Origin: Capitulum mitella
Taxonomy: Eukaryota > Arthropoda > Thecostraca > Pollicipedomorpha > Pollicipedidae
NCBI GenBank assembly: GCA_030062745.1
Contig: CP099851.1
Coordinates: 11,782,393-11,846,392, forward strand
Reading direction: 5' to 3'
DNA length: 64,000 bases
Shown here: piece by piece, positions 34,401 to 64,000 of the stretch
How the letters are laid out: each line of letters begins with the position of its first letter
Numbering within the stretch: position 1 is the first letter of the stretch
Notes under the pieces: model-generated
Seen by the model: only the letters and a program-made list of their open reading frames with translations
Told to the model about the DNA's origin: nothing
Database searches by the model: none
Position numbers and translations under genes: made by a program

Positions 34401-37400
34401 ATTGGTCCTGATTACATGTTATCCCAAGTAACCGGATATTTCCATACGAAAGGGATGAATTCCCACATCAGCAGCATGCTGCTATACCAACTTACGTTAG
34501 GTGTATTGGCAAGAGGCTGCTCATGATTTTGTATGACGAGCCAAAAATAGTTCCGCCAAAAGGCAATATTACAGGAATGAGCATGAGCACAGACGGCCAA
34601 TGGCACAGTACGTTCATTCCCCTACCACCTTCGTAAACGGTCGATAATTTTTCATCGGATGAAAATATAAAAAGCCCTGCGCAGAACTGGTCTGGTCGTG
34701 AAAATTCGCGGCTCCACTCGTGATTTCCAATAACCTGCGCGATACGAAGCTGGCTTACCAACTCGTTTTACCCTCTTAGGCCAATGGAAATGCAATGGCT
34801 TAAATAAGACATCTTTTCGACTCCAAACTTTCCTGTAACAATTCAATGGGAAGAGGCATGTTCCGAATGTTTGGTGCTTTCGTATGAATGGATAACAAGG
34901 ACGGTGTGCCGTAAATCCCTCGATCCAGACTCTAGATTCAAGTCGGGTGCATCTGTCTTCATCCAATCAAATCAAATGATAAATGGTGTGATATCCCATC
35001 AAACCAGCGCACCGTTAGCGTCTGCTCAGACAGTTTCCTGAGGACGTATCGGAATCCAGACACAGCACCAGGATGGCCTGCCTCTTCTCGGGAAAAAGAC
35101 TTCCGCAAATCGCCAAACCTTCACCTCCCCGCGGTTGGAGGTTATTTTTTTAAACAGAGCCCGTGCATTCTCCCACAATAGGGCGGACGGCACGGTTAAC
35201 GGCTGCATTTCTGCGCGGCGTGCGGAAGCCCCGGCGACGATCGTCGCCATCGACGCATCGACTGACCGCACCGACCTCCAGTGCAGGCGCGCAAGGTCGC
35301 GACCGTCACACAGTCGCGTTACTGCGCCGCTGGCGCCCGGGCAGATCGATGGCCGGCCGGCCTCGTGCGTGAACGCCATTCGGGCCGGCCCGGCCCCCCT
35401 GTTTTCGAAGGCAACAGTGGCCTGGCCAGGCTCGGCCGCTGGAGGGGGCGGGAAAGGAGGGGGAGGGCAGGAAGGGATGCCTGAAAGACGAGGCCCACTG
35501 CCACAGCCGGGGAGGAGCAGGGTGGTGGTTGGGACATGGGACCCCTGACAGGACTAATGTGGCTTCAGCAGTGTAGCTTTCCGCACCGGATGTGCTATCT
35601 AAGACGTTCTCAAACCGGCCCGCTACATTTCCTCCGGTTTTCACCGACGGGCCGCTACTCTCTACGCCCGCCCCTGGTTTCCCAGGGTCGACACAAACAG
35701 CTCACTTCGGTCGCTAGGTGGGTGTTTCCTAACCCCTCCGTCCCCCCCCCCACCGCCTCCGCGGCCGTCCCTGACCTCGCACCTGGCCTCCGGCGGCCGG
35801 AGGGCGTCCCCCGTCGTCGCCAGGTGCACGAAACACCGACGCCAGCCCGACCAAGCCGCCGCCGCTCGTCGGCCGTCGTCATCGATCGGCCGAGTTTGAA
35901 GTAGGAGCTGTCGGCCCGCCGGCCGTCGCCTCCGGCTACAGAACGTCCGCTCAGCACGCGACAAGGCGGGTGATACCAGCGTCATGTTAATGTCGCCGGG
36001 CGGAGTTGGTTACTGACGTTACCGCCACTGTCATGGTCGGCCCTGGTTTGGCCTGTTGGCTGATGAAAATTGTGACGGTAACCCTAGAACACTGAAGGGG
36101 GCTTTACCGGCAGACCACCAGTTTTGTTTGGAGTAACAATGCCGCTCTTACGCAGTCTTCGTTTAGCATTTCGACTTAGTTTGCATTGTGTTTGTTCGGC
36201 GTTACGTGTTACCCGTTCCTTGTTATCCCTCGCTGCAATAACGCCAGCTTAAGCCAGTCCTCCACTTCCGGCGACTGCCCCCGGGCCGTCGGTATGCCCC
36301 ATTTCCATCGGGGTTTCCTGATATCGCTCATCGCTGCTCCATCCCATCTCCGAACTCCCCGCCACCACGGCGCCCACACTCGTCCCCAACAGCCTGGGGG
36401 TCCCCAGAAGTCTGGGGCAGAAGCGGCGGCGGCGGCGGACGGGGCATGGGTGCACGGTTCATAAATTAAGGGGGCAAGCTGAATGGAATTCACCAAGAAC
36501 AGGTCAGACGGGGACAAAAATCGTTCTTTTCAGGCGTTGTAAGACAAACTACGGTTAAAATCCGGTCTGTTGGTTTTCAAAGTTCAAGAAGTTGTGTCGC
36601 CAATGGCAAATGCATATGTGATACCTCAAAAGTTGGCGGGAACAAATCACCTCTTCTGGAAAACTGTGGGGGGACCTGTCCCCCCAGCTCCCGCAGAGAC
36701 TGCACCCCAGGGGGGAGGAAGATCCGGGAGCCGAGGCCACCAGATGATGAGGCCATTCGCGCCTCCTGGCAGACGCCGGCCCGGCTGACGGATGGGCTCG
36801 ATTAGAGCGTGCCGCACCGCCGGAATGAACTCGGCCATCGACCACCAGCCTCCCCCGGGACGGGCCCGCAGGCGGCGGCCGACCAACAAAGGGCCGGCCG
36901 CCGCCGCCGCCGCTGCCGGCGCTTCCAGCTCCGAGACGAAACTGGACCGAACCGTGGAGCCGACGTAGCCGCCCACCTGTACGTGCGGGATATGCCCGGC
37001 AGTAGTGTTCCCGGACCGAGTCAGAAAAAGAACTCCCTCCTTTCCTCGACTCCTTTCTGAAGAGATAGGGACGCCTTGCTGGGCACAGCAGCAACTGTCA
37101 CTGGGGAGAGCTTTGTTACGGTTGCAACTGCGGCGGGCCTGCTAACAGCCCATTCCCAGCTTCGCTGCATGCCACACTGGAGGCACGAACTCGTGTAGCA
37201 GTCCACAAGGCAGATAAGGCAGCGGCCTTACCAACCTGATGACTGCTCTACCAGTTTTGAGTAATTTCAACGTTGGCTTTACGGTGTTCCACATTACAAA
37301 TTGCCGAAAAATAGCGCTAATCCCACCAACGCTGAAAACCTCCTTACATCGATGACAAAATATAATAAAAAAATTATACAAGCCATCATCCTCCAGTCTG

Positions 37401-38547
37401 TGTTCGTCTGTATCCGATAGCTTGTATTGCAGCGCATGCAAGAAGCAAAAATTACGACCATCCTGGTATGCTAGACAAACAAAGAACATGAGCCACCCAG
37501 AAGATAAGCGACAAGCAGTGAAAAATTAAGTCGCTGGATTGTTAAATATTAAGCCAGCTAAAAATACACACAACTGAGTGATGTATTGAACAGCCAGCAC
37601 GCATTGTGACAAACTATCGTCAACTCAAGTAAATGTCGACTCGTCAACATAAAGATAAGAAACGACTGGCACGGCAACCATCTCCACAGACTGATGGTGG
37701 CAATCCAGTTTATGAACGACTTTTCTAACAACAGTTTTATTTCCCGAAAAGGCAGCATTTATTTTAACGCGGCGCTGACGTGGCTAAAGCTGGTTCAATA
37801 TCTCTAAGCTTAAAAGATCCTGAGAAGAGTCTCGAGGCCGCTCCGACTGCGGCGGTTTCGTCAGCAGGGGCAGAAGCGCTGCCGCCGTCCTCCCCTCCCG
37901 GCTAACGGAAGATGCAGACTAGGTGGCGCCGTATCCCGGCGATATTGCCTCTCGGCGGCTAAATAAAGTCAAGTTTCCCGGGTCGCTGGGGCCGGGGAGA
38001 TGCTTCAGAGAGGGGGGGGGCCTCGCCAGATAAGCCTGGACTCGGACCGTCCCGGGGGGATTCGTCCAGGCGAAAAATAACGTTGCCGGCCGGCCGGCAG
38101 CCGCCCCAGCGACAGCTGCCCGTCGCGCCGTATTTCGCCGGCGGGCCAGACGACCCCAGCCGAGCTCAGATTTCTGCTGACGGGGAGATGGAACAGCTGG
38201 CCCGCAGCCATTCAGGCCGCACTTTGATTTTGGCTTTGCGGACGTTTGAAAGCTAAAAATGATTGCTTCGGAGCTGCGAGGAAAGTGACTGAGTCAAAAC
38301 GATGCCGTCAGTAGCCCTACGCCGCCCGTGGTCGTCACAAAATCGTCCTCTCGTCTCCGCGCTTCAGCTGGAGTGAAACACATGGCGCGCTGCATCCATT
38401 ATCCTGAACTTCCTAAACACATATCTCAGCAACAGCAGGGCCGGCAGCCGGAGGCTGATGAGGTGTCTCGACTTTTGAGCCTCCGACAGCGGGGGCATTT
38501 GATACCCAACGATCCCGTGCTTGAGTGAGGATTCCGATGGGACTTAC

Positions 38548-58379
<19,832 letters not shown>

Positions 58380-61300
58380 CTGGAAACAGGTAGGAGGACT
58401 GTGCTGCAGGCTCTAACACGCTTCACTCTCACATGCATTCCTCTGGTAGCACCACAAAAAAGACTGTACTCCAATAAAAAAAAAAACAAACAAAACGCTC
58501 ATGATAACTGAACTCGAATATCGTTAAAGTAAAACTGCCTTTGAAAAGTTCTTAAGGACGACACATTAAATACTTCAATAAAGCATACACAACTGGTGTC
58601 TGTTGAGAACACGTATTATCATTAATGTTATATTATTATCAAGGTCAGATGAATCAAAATGAAACGAAACTACAGAAAAAAGCACAACCCAAACAAACAG
58701 GGCAAATATTTCCCGTGGTAGAAATGAGTAGACACATCACATGGTGCGAGGGACACGTGCGAGGCATGTGACGATTCAGGAACATCGCATGCATCCCTTG
58801 ATGTGGTTACATTGAGATGCACCAGGCAGTGCACACACCGACGCTTTGCACATTCGAAAACAACTGCGTGTGCGTGATCGCATGCATCACAAAATTTGAA
58901 TCTAACGCCTCCGATCAAGAAGTCTTAATGTTTTCGCAAGATTTGTGTGACGATAACCCCCTGAAGTGACACGGGGATGCCAAAAAGTTGGAAGAAAACG
59001 AATGGAACGTGTCCTGGAACGCCCACACGACTCGATAACCCGCACATAAATTTCTGGCGGCGGCCACCACGGTCCCGTTATCTCCCCTGGTGGTTCCTGG
59101 GGCCCTCCGCCACGTGACGCCGATCCCTGTTTCGTCGCCGGCGACGGCGATAAACGTCAGCCCGGACGAGCGCCGACGCGGCACAATCCGATCAGCGTTC
59201 GGGAGGGACGGACGCGCTGCCGGTGGCCAAATGAAGTCCATTATGCGTTTCCCCAAAGGACCAGACCGTATCGGACAGCTGGCAAGGGCGATCGCCGGGG
59301 GGGGGGGAGGGGGCAGGGGGCTGAGAGAGGGACGCATTCCTGGTTGTGTCTATTTAAGGTTGCCTGTCACCTCGCGTGGACCACTATTGAGAGATGTCAC
59401 GCAGGATGCATGACATGAATGTCAGGCGGATGCGCTCATTGCAGCTGCATGACAGATGAAACATTTCACACAAAAGCCGCGATGAGTTGAGCAGGACGTT
59501 GCGCCACGGAGAGGTGATTAAATGCTGCGAAATGTTGCAAATCAGATTTCATCACAGCGGCCCGAGCCTTTCATGCAGGCTTTCAACATGTTCCCTCGTC
59601 ATCCAGCCTAGGATGGCAACTAAATTGCCCGTCACACAAAAAAGCTTTGAACTGAGGGACAAACACAAAAGTGGACTGCTTTACCAATGTCGGAAATCCA
59701 GCGTCAATCAGCATCAAGATGGCGAGGAAAACAACCAGCCCGCACGACGTGCACCACCTATCGGCAGAATCCCGAACTAGTATCGAGCTTCGCACCAACC
59801 GGCTAGCAGCTAATGCCATCTATCCAGGATATCAGTACTCGTAAAAGCCAATTTGGCCAGTAGAGCGCGCTCACATCACTGGGTGCCCACGACGCCGGTA
59901 ACTGCAGTTCAACGCCGTTGCAATGCATGTGATGTTGCTTCAAAGCTTATTGCTTTTCGCTTTCAGTTGAAGTTTTACTTTTCGTAAATCAAATCCGCGA
60001 TAAAGATCTCTTTCCCTGTCCCTGTCCCACGGCGGTACATAATTCTGCATCGAGGTCAGCTGGGACGAATACCACGAGCCTACATTATCATGCGACGTGT
60101 GAACTCTCCGACAGGAAGTGCGTTTATTTCCATTCCAGGTCCCAGCTTTCGCCGCACTCGTCATTTCCATGTCATCGCCACGTTCCCTGAATCTCCGAGA
60201 CGTCAGAATATCGCGTGGAGAGGGAGCGAGTCTACAAAGTTACGAACGTGGGCGGAGGCAATGGATGCGGCAGACTCGGGAGCGCGACGTAGCGGACCCA
60301 TGGACGTGGGTACAAGAGATCCAGGTATGTGCCGGCCCCAGGATATGGGCACAGCGGGCCCACTGTGGCAAGAATGGAAGCTTTGGATAATTACTGGTGT
60401 TGCCAGCGTCACTGTGAAGTCAACTCTTTCCATGCATCACAATGGGGCTAATGCTAAATTTCGGAGTTCCCGGTGTTTCACTGGCAACAGCACCAGCAGC
60501 ACAGGAGATTCCACCCACGGCAGTGGGTAGAGCAAGTTCAGGGACCCCCGTGGAGGGGGTGCGGAGCCGGTCTCCGAGGTGACGTGGCTCGCAGCACGTG
60601 GGTGGGACCAGCCGACGGCGGCACCGCGGCCACCTCAGATGAGCCGCATTCAGAAGCCGCAGCCGCCAGCCAGGCCTCGTCAGCCACAGACCGGGCCGAG
60701 TCTGCCGCTCCACGGCCAGGCCGCGGGCTCCGGACTGGGAACGCTGACGCGTGGGTCAGTGTTCCAGACTGGGTGGCCTGGTGCACCAGTTCAGCAGGAT
60801 GGCCCAGTGCACCAGTTCAGCAGACGTTAGCCGTCAACTCGGTCGCTCCAAGCCAAGTTCAGCATCGCTCGACCGTCGTCAGGCCTTCGGTCCAACTCGG
60901 GTCGTCAGCGTTTCAAGGAGGCGGACAGCTTATATATGCCTTACAGTCTATAAAATTACCATCAAAAATTTGTTGTACTCATTGCGATGAACGGCGACAG
61001 CGGACATTGTTCCGGTGCTCCCTGCCGCCCGGTGTTGCTCTGGCAGCGGCACCTGCCCGGCTCTAGACACGCCGAGCTCAGCCGAGCCGAGCCGCCGCCG
61101 CCGCCGCCGCCGCCGTTCGACCGTGCGCCACGATCGAGGTCAGCGCGCCACAAAGGAAAGTGACGCCGGCCGGCGCGCGCGCGCCCCGCGCCCGGGTCGG
61201 CCGGGTCGCCAAGGTCAACCGAGGTCACACGAAACTGGTGCATCCCACGGCGCGCAGCTGCCGGCCGGTCCGGCCCGCTGCAGACGCCGGCCACCGGCGG

Positions 61301-64000
61301 CTCACGCCGGCCCAGCGACCTGGGGAGGTCTGCTGACCAGCTCCGGAGACCTGCCTGGGAGTTGGCAGCCGTTCCAGTTGACCGCCACGGCCATGAGTGG
61401 CGATGACATCGTGAATTGGAGCCATTATGCAGTGACCTACAAGCAGGTCAAAGTGATCTGAAGAGACAGTGAGGAAACAGGAAGGCAATTGGGAGCATCA
61501 GGACCTAAGGTTACTTTGCTCTGTTTTCATTGCATTGTTCTCATTGCTCTGTTTTCAATTTCACTTCATTCATACTTTGCTCACTCCTGTTACGAAGTTT
61601 TCGAAAGCGGCTAGCGAGCCAAATTTCCTTTCGGGAGGGTCAATGGCGGCCATCACGACAGCGACAGTCCTTAAATGGTTTGCAATAAGTCCGAGTTATC
61701 ACGTAACGGTCTCCAAACCATGACCGTCGACAGCCATTCGCCGGCCGGCCTCAGACAGAGGGAAACGAGCCAAACGGTCCACGCTCTCCACCGCCTCGCA
61801 TTACCATTGCATGAGGCACTGGAGAGCTGGGACAGCACATCTGCTGGCCATCAATGCCTGCCAGTACCCGGCTCGGCTCGTCCAAGGGAAAGACTCTTTG
61901 CAAATGTGTCTCCAGCTGCACGGAAGGCATATTTGGGCGCCACGTTTATCACGGCGTTGTTTGCCGGAACTTCCAGTCCTTAGAGTTCTTTCTATATGAA
62001 GTAGTGATGGCATGACTTTCTATCGGCAGTGTAATGATGTTGGCTTCAGAAGTCCTCTGATCCCAGCTCCACACACATATTCTAATGCTGACGATTTTTC
62101 ATGACGTGTCGCACATCGTAAAACAGTGTTCAAGACTAACACACCTGCAGCCAGTCACTAGTGAAGTCCGTTACTCAATCGTGTTTGTTGATTGAAGCGT
62201 CGCACAAGCACGGCCAACACTGTTTATGATGAGATGATTCGATGTAAGCTCCTGGCTTCACACAGCAGTCACGTATCACTCTTTCAACCCTGCCCTCACA
62301 AGCAGATGGGCTGACGCACCTGACAAACGCGCACGGGGTGTAACACGAATACAGTCCCCGGTGCAGGTGCATCACTAACCGAATGAAAACATCACAATGC
62401 GTCCATGCGTTGCATGAAACAAACCGTTTCGAATGGCGTTTGCATCCCCGCCAGCCCTGAAAAGTTCTGACGCTGAGAGCGGCGCGTTCTGCAGTGCAGG
62501 TGGCGAGGTGAGACGTACAGCAGAACGGTGCAGCGCTGAATCCGTCGTCACGACAGGAAGAACGAAACGCGCCGCGGCCACTTCGGCCGTGAGAAACGCC
62601 GATAATAGGCAAAAAGGACGCTGCGGCTGCACGACATGACATTCTCACGGAGGAATTGCTATCAGATTAACGCCATGGAACGACCAAAAAGACGTCAGGA
62701 GTAGATCCAGAACCTACGTGCTTGGTTTTTTTTCGGCACAGCCATCAGTTAGCTGCTGGGAGATAATCTGAGGTTCGGTTATCTGCAACATGTGCTCTTT
62801 TTCAAAACCTGTACTTGCGACTGGTAATGACGGGATTTGCGGAAAACAGATGGAATATGTTCCCACTCAACTACAAAAACTGAGATCATGAAAATCTTCA
62901 TGAATCCACTGACTGCTTTACACATTAATGGTGGCGTTTTTCTATCGAAATCGGCAAACTAGCGGTGACATCAAATTCGATTGCGGTAAATTCGAAATTA
63001 AGACTGTTCGTGTTGTTCATGTTCATGTCCAATATTCAACATGTTCGTGTTCCGTCCGACTATTTTATGTCGCTCGACATATTAGCACGCTGACATAATC
63101 CAAATGACGGTTCGCGAGAATACGAGAAATCAATGAACGTAATGGTGCCTTCGTGTATTATCGTTTATGATAAAACTCATGAGACAAAACACATGAACCA
63201 CCCCCGAAGCAGCGAATAATGCCTACTGCCCTCTCTCGGGGCAGACGATTGAGAGAGGACGCGCCGCCTGCTGCTGCCTCTCACTCCGTCCGCTGACCCT
63301 TCGTCACTCCGGCCTCCTCCGAGACCCGGCGACACTTCAATACGAGCCCAGCGGCCCGGAGAAAGGAGCGGAATGGGGACATCGCTGCATGACAACAACG
63401 CCGGTCACCGACCACCCATCCCCCGCCGCCCGAGGCACGGCCCCGCCCGGTCCTACCCCGGCACTGACGAAATCAGAGCGCGCGCCACAAAGGGACCCGC
63501 GCGCCGGTTACGTCACAGCGCGCCGCGCCGCATTTATGCAATGCGGCGGACGCCGCGGCGCCTGCGGCGAAAACGACGCACCTAATGGCACCTAATGAAA
63601 TGGCCGGACAGCTGACCGGACCACGCCCTCGCCCTGCCGGCGACCCCGCCCTGTCGTCCTCCCCCCTCCCCCCCTCCCGCCAGCTGAGCCGGCGCTGTTT
63701 GGCAGAGGCGGCCGTGACGCCGATGAGACCGGCGCGCCGGCGGCCATTTCTAGCGCGTTTACTGGCGTGACGGTGCCGGCGTGCTCCTGTTGCATGACTG
63801 GATGGGAACACCGAGCCCAGGCTCGCGGCGCATCGTTCCCAAATTTGCGCACGGGCCTGGCCCTGTGCAGTGTTGCTGGCAGTAGATGCACGCGGAAGCT
63901 GAGCCAGGTCCAGACACAGGTTCACTGAGTGGCAGCCCCGGATTCACCGACGGCCAGTCTCAGACCCACGGGCCACGGAGCCCTGAACTCCGATCCATAG
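58380..64000. other. Upstream of EVI5 coding exon, no recognised gene
   Basis: GC-rich islands at 60.5-60.75, 61.0-61.35 and 63.2-63.8 kb stand out against AT-richer surroundings and might hold an EVI5 leader exon and promoter, but no start site can be fixed from sequence alone. A 25-base sequence around gtgcaccagttcagcag is doubled at about 60779-60825. No transposon or RNA gene recognised. Confidence 0.5.

Larger units (their letters stand above)
30546..38547. other. Region between LINE B and the last EVI5 exon, no recognised gene
   Basis: Mixed base composition, with GC-rich islands near 32.2, 33.9-34.15, 35.2-35.95, 36.65-36.97 and 37.85-38.2 kb. A minus-strand frame at 33002-33508 (168 codons) has no domain I recognise. 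This is where the remaining minus-strand TBC exons of EVI5 would be expected; I do not find them. Confidence 0.5.

Overview
This is a 64 kb piece of an animal nuclear genome. The genes carry GT-AG introns, there are decayed non-LTR retrotransposons, and there is one scaffold gap of exactly 500 N (21937-22436). Exons and many introns are GC- and CpG-rich, with AT-rich tracts between them. The proteins are clearly metazoan. An arthropod, perhaps a crustacean, is my guess from the three-WW Smurf, the LINE types and base composition. I cannot prove it.

Layout. (1) 260-12855, plus strand: 15 exons of the HECT E3 ubiquitin ligase Smurf. They run from the middle of the C2 domain to the stop codon; the 5' exons lie before the window. 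All splice phases agree except for one extra base between WW2 and WW3. (2) 12856-38547: about 26 kb with no recognised host gene. It holds a decayed antisense LINE (about 15080-17780), a LINE reverse-transcriptase fragment running into the N gap (about 21035-21936), a decayed sense LINE of the same family as the first (about 27740-30545), microsatellites and a small inverted-repeat cluster. (3) 38548-58379, minus strand: the 5' part of an EVI5-type TBC-domain Rab GTPase-activating protein. Two shared exons follow two alternative first coding exons, one at 58239-58333 and one, newly proposed here, at 48630-49258. The coding sequence stops after the first 43 codons of the TBC domain, and I find no continuation in the window. 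(4) 58380-64000: no coding exon recognised; GC-rich islands near 60.5-61.4 kb and 63.2-63.8 kb could be upstream EVI5 sequence.

Smurf marks Smads and other partners for degradation in BMP/TGF-beta signalling. EVI5 proteins regulate Rab GTPases on recycling endosomes. The two genes point tail to tail, and nothing in the sequence links them functionally.

The most unusual feature is a set of minisatellites next to exons. One repeats the 5' splice junction of a Smurf exon. Five others end within about 90 bp of a splice acceptor (three in Smurf, two in EVI5), and several of their units contain branch-point-like and pyrimidine-rich sequence.
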